From Clostridiales bacterium (GTDB lineage Bacteria > Bacillota > Clostridia > Oscillospirales > Acutalibacteraceae): DNA of 33,052 bases. The first letter of the stretch is position 1, and each line of letters opens with the position of its first letter. Shown piece after piece: positions 7,521 to 15,249 of the stretch. The notes below the pieces were generated by a model, which saw nothing but the letters and a program-made list of their open reading frames with translations, did no database searches and was not told the origin of the DNA. The stretch lies in assembly GCA_022801595.1 (NCBI GenBank), contig JAAWSO010000016.1, positions 1 to 33,052 of the forward strand, given 5' to 3'. A program made the translations under genes and the position numbers.

Positions 7521-8720
7521 ATGGCAATTCTGGAAGCAAAAGAAAATATTTATTGGGTAGGAGCATTGGACAAGGATCTGCGTACTTTTGATGTCATTAT
7601 GCGCACGGAGTTTGGCACTACCTACAATTCTTATTTGGTACGCGGAAAAGAAAAGACCGTATTGTTTGAAACGGTAAAGGATGCATTTTTCGAGGAACAT
7701 TTGGCTCGGATCAAGGAAATTTGTGATCCTTCGGAAATTGACTATATCGTTCTCAACCACACGGAGCCGGATCACAGTGGCGGCGTACTGCGTCTCCTGG
7801 AACTGTCTCCCAAGGCGAAGGTGGTGGCCAGCAAGGTGGCGCTGGGCTATTTGGGTGAGATTCTCAACCAGCCGGTTCCGTCCATGGCGGTGACCGAAAA
7901 GGATACCATCGATTTAGGCGGTATGACTCTGCACTTTTTAAGCGTACCATTGCTACACTGGCCGGACAGCATGTATACGTACATTCCGGAAGCCAAAGCC
8001 CTGTTCACCTGCGACAGTTTTGGCAGCCACTATGCGGACGACCGGGTATTTAATGATTTAATGCCAGATGTCAATTTTGATGAGGCGTATCGGTACTATT
8101 TTGACAATATCATGGCTCCGTTTGCCAATCCTCATGCGCTCAATGCTCTGAAAAAAATCGAACCGCTGGATGTGGAGATCATTTGCAATGGCCATGGTCC
8201 TGTACTGCGCACGGATTTATCCCGTTACGTTAACTTGTATCGGGAATGGAGCGCGCCAGTTCAGAAGGAGCATCCAGATGTGGCAATCGTATACGTTTCT
8301 TCCTATGGTTACACCAAGAAGATGGCGGAGAAAATCGCGGAAGGGATTCGCGCGGCTGGGATTTCTGAGGTTGAGTGTTTGGATTTGGAAGTGATCGGAC
8401 AAGATGTCGCCAAGGAAAAAATCTCCCAAGCGAGCGGATTTTTGTTAGGTTCCCCAACCATGGTAGGAGATGCGCTCACTCCGGTTTGGCAGGTGCTGAC
8501 CGCCATTAATCCGATTGTCCACAAAGGGAAATTTGCAGGTGCATTTGGTTCCTATGCCTGGGGCGGAGAAGGAGTCCCGAACCTGATTGAGCGTATGGGT
8601 CAATTGAATTTGAAACTGCCGGTGGAAGGGCTGCGGATTAAGCTCAATCCCAGTGAGGAACAGCTTAAGCAGGCATTTGCTTATGGGGAAGGCTTTGCCA
8701 ACGCCGTTTTGGGCAAATAA
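7521..8720 (+). CDS. fprA: FprA family A-type flavoprotein (flavodiiron protein)
   Basis: The protein has 399 residues, the usual length. The N-terminal beta-lactamase-like diiron domain carries the full ligand set: His80, Glu82, Asp84 and His85 in NHTEPDHSGG, His146 in LHWPDS, Asp165 in TCDSFGSH and His226 in NGHGP. The C-terminal flavodoxin domain starts at about 255 (IVYVSSYGYTKKMAEKIAEG) and binds FMN. Flavodiiron proteins reduce oxygen to water and/or nitric oxide to nitrous oxide in the cytoplasm of anaerobes. All ligands being present suggests an active enzyme; oxygen versus NO preference cannot be told. It has its own promoter and terminator. Confidence 0.96.
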   Translation: MAILEAKENIYWVGALDKDLRTFDVIMRTEFGTTYNSYLVRGKEKTVLFETVKDAFFEEHLARIKEICDPSEIDYIVLNHTEPDHSGGVLRLLELSPKAKVVASKVALGYLGEILNQPVPSMAVTEKDTIDLGGMTLHFLSVPLLHWPDSMYTYIPEAKALFTCDSFGSHYADDRVFNDLMPDVNFDEAYRYYFDNIMAPFANPHALNALKKIEPLDVEIICNGHGPVLRTDLSRYVNLYREWSAPVQKEHPDVAIVYVSSYGYTKKMAEKIAEGIRAAGISEVECLDLEVIGQDVAKEKISQASGFLLGSPTMVGDALTPVWQVLTAINPIVHKGKFAGAFGSYAWGGEGVPNLIERMGQLNLKLPVEGLRIKLNPSEEQLKQAFAYGEGFANAVLGK

Positions 8721-8747
8721 GAGCTTTCAAATTTGCTTTTCAAAGAG

Positions 8748-8783
8748 AAAAACCTCCTCCGAACTTTCGGGAGGAGGTTTTTT
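8748..8783. terminator. bidirectional terminator between fprA and the 8803 gene
   Basis: AAAAACCTCC pairs with GGAGGTTTTT, with further inner pairing, and A and T runs flank the stem. It lies between two convergent genes and can serve both. Confidence 0.9.
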
Positions 8784-8802
8784 ATGTGGGTAGCATGATT
8801 TA

Positions 8803-9108
8803 TTATTCTTCTGTCTTCGTTTTTTCCGCGGCTTCTTCGTCAGAGTCAGAGTCTGTCAGCTCCAAAGCGCCATTCTTGAGTTTTTGATCCATTTCTTCAT
8901 ACTCGGCCAGAGTCAGGAGGAATTCGGTCGTATACAATGCAGTGAATAACTTGGCCTCTGACAGGGCAAAGGCTAAAACGCCGTTGGTGTCAATTTTTTG
9001 TTCCTCATCGGCGAAGGCCTGCATCCGTTTCATTTTGCCTTCTTCCAGTTGAGCTTCAATTTTTTGTTGAATTTCTCCAGATAATTGTGCGATTAAATTC
9101 TTATCCAT
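8803..9108 (-). CDS. small unrecognised acidic protein
   Basis: The protein has 101 residues from MDKNLIAQLSGEIQQKIEAQ; an in-frame ATG five codons upstream (9123) is less likely because GGAAGG precedes the inner ATG at good distance. It appears mostly helical and charged: an amphipathic N-terminal ~45 residues, a middle part rich in Leu, Ala and Tyr (AKLFTALYTTEFLLTLAEYEEM), and a low-complexity acidic C-terminus with Asp, Ser, Glu and Lys. No signal peptide, membrane helix or cysteine is seen. I do not recognise the family. A good promoter lies upstream and a terminator downstream, which supports a real single-gene unit. Possibly a cytosolic helper or ribosome-associated factor, but nothing shows this. 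Confidence 0.7.
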   Translation of the reverse strand: MDKNLIAQLSGEIQQKIEAQLEEGKMKRMQAFADEEQKIDTNGVLAFALSEAKLFTALYTTEFLLTLAEYEEMDQKLKNGALELTDSDSDEEAAEKTKTEE

Positions 9109-9148
9109 ATTGTTTCCTTCCATTCTATATAAACTTATAATTTCCTTT

Positions 9149-9178
9149 ATTTTATCATAAACAGATGGAAGATGGCAA
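9149..9178 (-). promoter_or_regulatory. promoter of the small acidic protein gene
   Basis: On the minus strand there is -35 TTGCCA (9178-9173) and -10 TAAAAT (9154-9149) with an 18-base spacer and TGA before the -10. Confidence 0.7.
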
Positions 9179-9297
9179 GAGATGGAACGAAGTGGCGCGG
9201 ATTGATATTTTTCACGGCAAGCCAGGAAAAAATTTATAAATTTTCGATTATTCTATCATAAAAATTTTTGATTTTCTCTTTTAACTTTCCAAAGATG

Positions 9298-9306
9298 TGC
9301 TATACT
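9298..9306 (+). promoter_or_regulatory. extended -10 promoter of the GT2-like gene
   Basis: TGC precedes TATACT (9301-9306); no good -35 is visible. A 16-base AT palindrome at 9229-9244 lies upstream. Confidence 0.5.
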
Positions 9307-9360
9307 AAAAAGAAGAAGAAAAGGGAATCTATTCCAATGGGAAAGAAGAGGGGTGACGAG

Positions 9361-10353
9361 ATGCAGCAGGCAGAGCTTTCCATCGTGATTCCAGTGAAAA
9401 ATGTGGAGAAAACCATCGGCGGTGTTTTGCGGTCCATAGCCTCCCAAATCGTGGGAATGGATGTGGAAGTGATCGTGGTGGATATGGAGTCCCGGGATCG
9501 CACGATTTTGGAAGGATACCAACTATTTAAAGAGTTAGGGCTGCAGGGCGGCGTGGTGCGTAACGGGGATAATGATCCAGGCAGCGCGCTAAATACCGGT
9601 TTGCAGCGGGCCAACGGAACTTTTGTGACGTTTTTATTTCTGCACCGGTTATACCGGGATTTTCTCAATGATTATTTGCAGACAGCCCGGCAGGGGGCGG
9701 ATGTGGTATTCGGCTGCGATGATGCCATTGGTGTGCGTGCAGCGGAACGCCGAGTGATCAGCGCAGCGGTAAAAAGCAATACTGGAGCAGATTTCGCTTG
9801 TGAGATGGTCCGAGGTAACTTGACCGTTGATCCGGCGGCCTTGATGGTGCGTCAGGCGTTTCTCGACCAACATCACATCCAGTTCCGGGAAGGGATCCGG
9901 TACGGCATGGAAGAGGAATTTGTTTTTCGGTGCCTGATCAGTGGAGACACGGTGCTGCAAGCTCCCGTCATTCCAGAAAAGGACACTATTTTTGGCGGCC
10001 GGTATTGGGGCGGCGCACTGGATTCCAAGGAGACGGCCAGTGCCTCTGTACCGGGCAAAGAGATTTTTGAATCGGTGGATGCCATGATCCGTATTTATGA
10101 TTTTATCCGTTTGCAGCACCGGCAAAAGGATGAATTATTGATGTTGTTCCGTTACCAAAAATTCCCGGAATCGGTAATGAAGTGCGTGGACGAGCTGTTG
10201 CGGCAGGGGCTGGATTATCGGTTTATTAAAGGGTGTATCAAACGCGGCGACTATCAGCGGCTGTTAGAGACAGATGGAAAAGTAACGGAAGTGGAACTAA
10301 AGCGAAGGGTAGGCATGTGGAAACGTCTGCCATGGTTGTACCAGCCGAAATAG
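9361..10353 (+). CDS. glycosyltransferase family 2-like protein without a clear DxD
   Basis: The protein has 330 residues and an N-terminal GT-A type fold: LSIVIPVKNVEKTIGGVLRS, then EVIVVDMESRDRT and NDPGSALNTGLQRANGTFVTF. In classical GT2 enzymes the next residues contain the metal-binding DxD (FLDADD); here the position reads FLFLHRLYRDF, so the motif is missing. Further on, GMEEEFVFRC resembles the acidic ED acceptor motif. The last ~80 residues look helical. The enzyme may transfer a sugar by a changed mode or may have lost activity. ATG 9361 is chosen because GAGGGGTGA precedes it; the open frame extends back to 9268, past the -10. The gene is alone between promoter regions. Confidence 0.75.
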   Translation: MQQAELSIVIPVKNVEKTIGGVLRSIASQIVGMDVEVIVVDMESRDRTILEGYQLFKELGLQGGVVRNGDNDPGSALNTGLQRANGTFVTFLFLHRLYRDFLNDYLQTARQGADVVFGCDDAIGVRAAERRVISAAVKSNTGADFACEMVRGNLTVDPAALMVRQAFLDQHHIQFREGIRYGMEEEFVFRCLISGDTVLQAPVIPEKDTIFGGRYWGGALDSKETASASVPGKEIFESVDAMIRIYDFIRLQHRQKDELLMLFRYQKFPESVMKCVDELLRQGLDYRFIKGCIKRGDYQRLLETDGKVTEVELKRRVGMWKRLPWLYQPK

Positions 10354-10467
10354 CATACTTGGTATCTGTTGGGAAGGAAGAGGATAGACGTGGGGCCAGT
10401 TCCAGATCCCATTGGGACGATGAAACTCTATGATTTTTGCAAAAGCCACAGGAGGGCAGATTTTTCC

Positions 10468-10496
10468 GCTTTGTTCCAAGATGGTGAGAACAAAGC
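10468..10496. other. stem-loop downstream of the GT2-like gene
   Basis: GCTTTGTTC (10468-10476) and GAACAAAGC (10488-10496) form a perfect 9-bp stem with an 11-base loop. There is only a short T run after it, so it may be a weak terminator for the GT2-like gene. Confidence 0.45.
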
Positions 10497-10532
10497 TTTC
10501 CCCTGGCAGGAGAAAAGTATTTTGGAAATCGG

Positions 10533-10561
10533 TTGAAGAAAAGAGAGAAATATGGTATAAT
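10533..10561 (+). promoter_or_regulatory. SigA promoter of the miaB-mutSL unit
   Basis: TTGAAG (10533-10538) and TATAAT (10556-10561) have a 17-base spacer, and TGG precedes the -10. Confidence 0.85.
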
Positions 10562-10594
10562 TTAAAACCATGAAAGAAGAGGGAGGAATGCTGC

Positions 10595-12013
10595 TTGGCC
10601 GAGAAACCGCAGCAAAAACAAGCCCAGGAAGAGGAGCGGCAGGCCTGCATAGAGCAGGTGGCGCAGCTTATGTCTGTTCGGGCGAGAGGTGCGGTGCCGC
10701 TGGCAATGGTGCGCACCTATGGCTGCCAGCAAAACGTGGCGGACAGTGAAAAATTAAAAGGACAGCTGGAGCAAATGGGTTTTTCCTTTACCCAAGACGA
10801 AACTCAAGCCGACCTGATTCTGTTCAACACCTGCGCGGTACGGGAAAATGCCGAGTATCGGGTATATGGGAATGTGGGAAACCTGAAAAATATCAAGCGG
10901 GAAAAACCCTCCCTCATCATTGCGGTCTGTGGCTGCATGATGGAACAGGAGCATGTGGCGGAAAAAATCCGTCAGAGCTATCCATATGTCAATCTAGTGT
11001 TCGGCACCCATGTGATCCACCGGCTGCCCCAGCTTTTGCACAGGGTTTTGGCCACCGGCAAACGGGTCTTTGAGCGGGGCGACGAGAGCGCCCACCGGGA
11101 GATTATCGAGGGACTGCCCGTTTCCCGGGATCGGGATATCCGCGGCTGGCTGACGGTGATGTATGGCTGCGATAATTTCTGCTCCTACTGTGTGGTACCC
11201 CATGTGCGGGGCCGGGAGCGCAGCCGCAGCCCGCAGGCCATTGAAGCGGAGTTTCGGGAGCTGCTTTCTTCCGGCTACAAAGAGATTGTTTTGCTAGGGC
11301 AAAACGTCAATTCTTATGGGAAAAACCTGGACGAACCGGTTTCGTTTGCCCAGCTTCTGCGCCGTTTAGATGCCATCGAGGGGGATCATCGTATCCGCTT
11401 CATGACCTCCCACCCGAAGGACGCTACCCGAGAGTTGCTGGATACCATGGCGGAAAGCCGTCATATTTGCCACAGCCTTCACCTTCCGTTTCAAGCGGGC
11501 AGCAACCGGGTGCTTAAGGCTATGAACCGGGGCTATACTCGGGAGCAATATTTAGCTTTGGTGGCCTATGCTCGGGAGAAAATGCCGGATATTACCCTGA
11601 CGACGGATATTATTGTGGGATTCCCTGGGGAAACCTATGAGGAATTCCAGGAAACGGTTTCCTTGGTGCGGGAGGTAGGCTTTACCGCCCTGTTTACCTT
11701 CCTCTATTCTCCCCGGGTAGGCACTCGGGCGGCTGCCATGGAAGACCCGGTGCCGGCAGAAGAAAAGTCCCGCTGGTTCCAAGAGCTGCTGGCGGCTCAG
11801 GAGGAAACTTCCGCTCAGCGCAGCCAGTCCATTTTGGGAAGCGTCCAGCGGGTTCTGGTGGAAGAAAGCAATGAAAAACGAGGGCTTTTAGCGGGAAAAA
11901 CCGAAGGCAATTTAAACTGCGATTTCGCCGGAGATCCTTCTCTTGTTGGCTCTTATGTCCGAGTGAAGGTAACCGAGTCCCGCAACTGGGTGCTCAAAGG
12001 CGATCTGGTATAG
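10595..12013 (+). CDS. miaB: tRNA (N6-isopentenyl adenosine(37)-C2)-methylthiotransferase
   Basis: The protein has 472 residues. MiaB is a radical-SAM enzyme that adds the methylthio group to i6A37 of tRNA, after MiaA has made i6A. Domains in order: an UPF0004 domain with Cys44 (TYGCQQN), Cys80 (NTCAVR) and Cys114 (CGCMM) for the auxiliary 4Fe-4S cluster; a radical SAM domain with CDNFCSYC (Cys192, Cys196, Cys199); and a C-terminal TRAM domain (about 405-470). The start is TTG 10595, preceded by GGGAGGA; the nearby ATGs at 10570 and 10588 are out of frame. The first ~30 residues are a Gln/Glu-rich extension. Its partner miaA lies about 5.5 kb downstream. Confidence 0.96.
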   Translation: MAEKPQQKQAQEEERQACIEQVAQLMSVRARGAVPLAMVRTYGCQQNVADSEKLKGQLEQMGFSFTQDETQADLILFNTCAVRENAEYRVYGNVGNLKNIKREKPSLIIAVCGCMMEQEHVAEKIRQSYPYVNLVFGTHVIHRLPQLLHRVLATGKRVFERGDESAHREIIEGLPVSRDRDIRGWLTVMYGCDNFCSYCVVPHVRGRERSRSPQAIEAEFRELLSSGYKEIVLLGQNVNSYGKNLDEPVSFAQLLRRLDAIEGDHRIRFMTSHPKDATRELLDTMAESRHICHSLHLPFQAGSNRVLKAMNRGYTREQYLALVAYAREKMPDITLTTDIIVGFPGETYEEFQETVSLVREVGFTALFTFLYSPRVGTRAAAMEDPVPAEEKSRWFQELLAAQEETSAQRSQSILGSVQRVLVEESNEKRGLLAGKTEGNLNCDFAGDPSLVGSYVRVKVTESRNWVLKGDLV

Positions 12014-12075
12014 AAAGAAAAGAGTGAATATCGGCCTCCATATCAAATGGAGAAGACAAAAAGGAGAACAATCAC

Positions 12076-12483
12076 ATGGATATGATTGCAATGGCAAGAG
12101 AATTAGGAAAAACCATTCAGCAGGATGAGCGTTATCTTGCGCTGCAAATCGCTCGTCAAAACAGCGACAACGACGAAACCCTTCAGGATATGATCGGGGA
12201 ATTCAACCTCAAGCGTATGGCCATCAACAACGAAGCTGGCAAAGAAAATCGAGATGAAAGCAAGCTCCAGGAGCTCAATGCCGAGCTGCGCCACGTGTAT
12301 GCGGAGATCATGAAGAACCCCAATATGACCGCTTACAACCAAGCTAAGGAAGCTTTAGACGCCGTGCTCAAGCGGGTCAACGCCATCATTTCCTTAAGTG
12401 TGGAAGGAGAAGACCCGGAAACCGCGGATTTGACCGAGGATACCTGCGGCGGTTCTTGCTCCAGTTGTGCCGGCTGCCATTAA
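12076..12483 (+). CDS. YlbF/YmcA family protein with C-terminal Cys cluster
   Basis: The protein has 135 residues, an all-helical domain (MIAMARELGKTIQQDERYL, then a long amphipathic part) and a C-terminal Cys motif CGGSCSSCAGCH with Cys at 124, 128, 131 and 134. In B. subtilis, YmcA (RicA), YlbF (RicF) and YaaT (RicT) form a complex that binds 4Fe-4S clusters and steers RNase Y and the sporulation phosphorelay. Position right after miaB and before mutS is that of ymcA. The Cys tail here fits Fe-S binding. Whether it acts as the YlbF or the YmcA partner cannot be decided from one sequence. AAGGAG precedes the ATG. Confidence 0.85.
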   Translation: MDMIAMARELGKTIQQDERYLALQIARQNSDNDETLQDMIGEFNLKRMAINNEAGKENRDESKLQELNAELRHVYAEIMKNPNMTAYNQAKEALDAVLKRVNAIISLSVEGEDPETADLTEDTCGGSCSSCAGCH

Positions 12484-12490
12484 GGATAAA

Positions 12491-12569
12491 TTTTTGAAAT
12501 AGCCATGTGCAAAATACGGTTGTGCGCGTCTGCGTTACGATACGGTTTTGCACATTTCTATTTTAAAAA
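12491..12569 (+). repeat. long imperfect palindrome / stem-loop before mutS
   Basis: TTTTTGAAATAG (12491-12502) pairs with CTATTTTAAAAA (12558-12569) with one G-T pair. After a 2x2 internal loop, ATGTGCAAAA (12505-12514) pairs with TTTTGCACAT (12546-12555). That makes 22 pairs around a ~31-base loop holding two copies of TACGG. No T run follows, so it is not a classical terminator. Confidence 0.8.
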
Positions 12570-12609
12570 GAATTCTTGTGGATCTGTTATGGAAGAAAGG
12601 GGTTTTCTG

Positions 12610-15231
12610 ATGGCTGATTTGTCGCCAATGATGAAACAATATTTTGAAATCAAAGAGCAGCACCCCAACACGCTGTTATTTTTCCGTTTGGGGGATTTTT
12701 ATGAGCTGTTTTTTGAGGACGCTAAAATTGCTTCCCGTGAGCTGGATTTGACCTTGACCGGGCGGGATTGTGGGCAGGAGGAGCGGGCTCCTATGTGTGG
12801 CGTACCGTTCCACAGCTGCGAAACCTACATTGCCCGCTTGGTGGCCAAAGGCTATAAGGTGTCCATTTGTGAACAAATGGAAAATCCGGCTCAAGCAAAA
12901 GGCCTGGTCAAACGGGATGTGATCCGGGTGATCACGCCCGGTACCGTCATGGAAAGCAGTATGCTGGATGAAACCCGGAACAATTTTATTGCTTCTCTGT
13001 ATGTAGATCAACACCGGGCAGGCATGTGTTTTGCGGACATTTCCACCGGTGAGCTTCATGCCACCCAGCTATTGGCTCAATCCAAGGAGGATTTGCAGCA
13101 GCAGCTAAAAAATGAACTGGGACGATTTTCTCCCAGAGAAATTTTGATCCATCCAGAGGTGCTGGAGTATCCGGCCATTGGAACTTTCATCCAAGAAAAG
13201 CTGTCGGCCTTGCTGGAATGTATGGACGAGTCAGCGTTTTCCTATTCCGGTGGGGAAATGCTGGTGCAGGAACAGTTTCAGAAGGACTTGGAGGAACTGA
13301 ACCTGACGGAAAAGCCGGAGATTGTCTGCGCGCTGGGAGCGTTGCTGACCTATTTGAAACAGACCCAGCGGACTGGTATGGAGCGGATGAACCAAATTTC
13401 CTGCTACGTCAACGCCCAGTTCATGCGTTTGGATCTCAATACCCGCCGGAACCTGGAGCTTTTGGAAACCATGCGCAACAAAGAGAAAAAAGGCTCTTTG
13501 CTTTGGGTGCTGGATAAAACCCGTACTGCGATGGGGAAACGGCTGATCCGCACGTGGCTGGAGCGCCCTTTGCTCAGTCCGGCTCAGATCACCCGCCGCC
13601 ATGACGCAGTGGAGGAGTGGGTGGAAGATGGAATGCTGTGTGACGAAATGTATGGGCAGCTCAGCGGAATCCCGGACATGGAACGGCTGATGACCCGGAT
13701 TGTGTACGGTTCCGCCAATGGCCGGGAGCTGCGCAGCCTGCTTTCCGCGATCCAAAAGCTTCCCATGCTGAAAGCGGTGCTGCAATCCGCACAAGCCCCA
13801 TTGACCCAAGAATTGACCGGGCAGATTGATCTGTTGGAAGACCTGGGGGATTTGATTCAACGGGCCATTGTGGAAGACCCTCCGTTTTCGATTCGGGAAG
13901 GGGGCATAATCCAGACCGGCTACCATGAGGGACTGGATCAGTTGAAAAGTGATATGAACAACGGAAAGGGCCTGATTGCCCAGGTGGAGGCCAAAGAACG
14001 GGAGCGTACCGGGATTGCCAAGCTAAAAGTGGGGTATAACCGGGTATTTGGATATTTCATTGAGATTTCCAATTCCTATAAAAACCAAGCGCCTCCAGAA
14101 TACATACGCAAGCAGACGTTGACCAATTGCGAGCGATTTATCACCCCGGAACTGAAAGAGCTGGAAGGCCGTATTTTAGGAGCGCATGAAAAGTCGATCC
14201 AGTTGGAAACCCAGCTGTTTGATCAAGTTCGCACCATTGTGGCGGAGCAACTTTCCCGGGTACAAACAACTGCCGCTGCCATCGCTCAGCTGGATGTGTT
14301 GGTTTCCTTTGCCCAAACTTCCATTCAGTATCATTACACCCGCCCGATTATCGGCCTGGACGGAAAAATTGTCCTGAAGGACAGCCGACATCCGGTGGTG
14401 GAAGCGTTGCTCAAAGGCGCACCTTTTGTTCCTAACGATGTATTGCTGGATCAAAAGGAAAACCGTGTGGCCATTATCACAGGGCCGAATATGGCGGGAA
14501 AATCCACCTATATGCGCCAGACAGCCCTGATCGTGCTGATGGCTCAAGTCGGTTGTTTTGTGCCAGCGAAACAAGCGGAAATTGGGATCGTAGACAGTAT
14601 TTTTACGCGGGTAGGAGCATCGGATGATCTGGCTTCCGGGCAATCCACCTTTATGGTGGAAATGACCGAGGTGGCGGATATTCTGCGCCATGCCACCAGT
14701 AACAGCCTACTGATTTTGGATGAGATCGGCCGCGGCACCTCCACCTTTGACGGCATGAGCATTGCCAGGGCGGTGTTGGAGTATGTGGCGAATCCAAAGT
14801 TGCTGGGAGCCAAAGCTCTGTTTGCCACCCACTACCACGAGCTGACAGAATTGGAAGATTTGTTGGACGGAGTGAAGAATTACAACATTGCAGTCAAGAA
14901 GCATGGGGATGATATCACTTTCCTGCGCCGGATTGTCCGTGGAGGAGCGGATGACAGCTTTGGGATTGAAGTTGCAAAGCTGGCTGGCGTACCGGATATG
15001 GTGGTGTCCCGCGCCAAACAGGTACTCAAAGAATTGGAACAGGATCAGCCGGTTTCCTCAGCTAAGGGAAGTCAAAAAACCAAGAAGGTTGAGGAAGAAG
15101 ACGGCCAAATGACGTTTACTCCGCCGCAGCATCAGGAAATCATCGCGCGGCTAAAGCAATTGGATGTTAATACCTTAACGCCGATTGAATGCATGAACAC
15201 GTTGTTTGGGTTGGCGAAATTGGCGAAGTAA
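12610..15231 (+). CDS. mutS: DNA mismatch repair protein MutS
   Basis: The protein has 873 residues, normal for MutS1. It recognises mismatches as a clamp dimer and recruits MutL using ATP. Seen are the mismatch-reading Phe-x-Glu (F30, E32) in LGDFYELFFEDA, the central lever/clamp region, Walker A GPNMAGKST near residue 624, LLILDEIGRGTSTFDG (Walker B/signature) and the ATHYHEL motif. The C-terminal end has a low-complexity Lys/Glu linker and a short helical end for tetramerisation. ATG 12610 is chosen because AAAGGGG precedes it at seven bases; the open frame runs back to 12505 through a large hairpin and is unlikely to be translated. mutL follows 18 bases later. Confidence 0.97.
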   Translation: MADLSPMMKQYFEIKEQHPNTLLFFRLGDFYELFFEDAKIASRELDLTLTGRDCGQEERAPMCGVPFHSCETYIARLVAKGYKVSICEQMENPAQAKGLVKRDVIRVITPGTVMESSMLDETRNNFIASLYVDQHRAGMCFADISTGELHATQLLAQSKEDLQQQLKNELGRFSPREILIHPEVLEYPAIGTFIQEKLSALLECMDESAFSYSGGEMLVQEQFQKDLEELNLTEKPEIVCALGALLTYLKQTQRTGMERMNQISCYVNAQFMRLDLNTRRNLELLETMRNKEKKGSLLWVLDKTRTAMGKRLIRTWLERPLLSPAQITRRHDAVEEWVEDGMLCDEMYGQLSGIPDMERLMTRIVYGSANGRELRSLLSAIQKLPMLKAVLQSAQAPLTQELTGQIDLLEDLGDLIQRAIVEDPPFSIREGGIIQTGYHEGLDQLKSDMNNGKGLIAQVEAKERERTGIAKLKVGYNRVFGYFIEISNSYKNQAPPEYIRKQTLTNCERFITPELKELEGRILGAHEKSIQLETQLFDQVRTIVAEQLSRVQTTAAAIAQLDVLVSFAQTSIQYHYTRPIIGLDGKIVLKDSRHPVVEALLKGAPFVPNDVLLDQKENRVAIITGPNMAGKSTYMRQTALIVLMAQVGCFVPAKQAEIGIVDSIFTRVGASDDLASGQSTFMVEMTEVADILRHATSNSLLILDEIGRGTSTFDGMSIARAVLEYVANPKLLGAKALFATHYHELTELEDLLDGVKNYNIAVKKHGDDITFLRRIVRGGADDSFGIEVAKLAGVPDMVVSRAKQVLKELEQDQPVSSAKGSQKTKKVEEEDGQMTFTPPQHQEIIARLKQLDVNTLTPIECMNTLFGLAKLAK

Positions 15232-15249
15232 TGGAAAGGCGGGTGTTTT

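Noticed and set aside
12505-12609. Extension of mutS to an upstream start
   Set aside because: The added residues would be encoded by the stem-loop, have no ribosome site, and precede the family's normal N-terminus, which begins at 12610.
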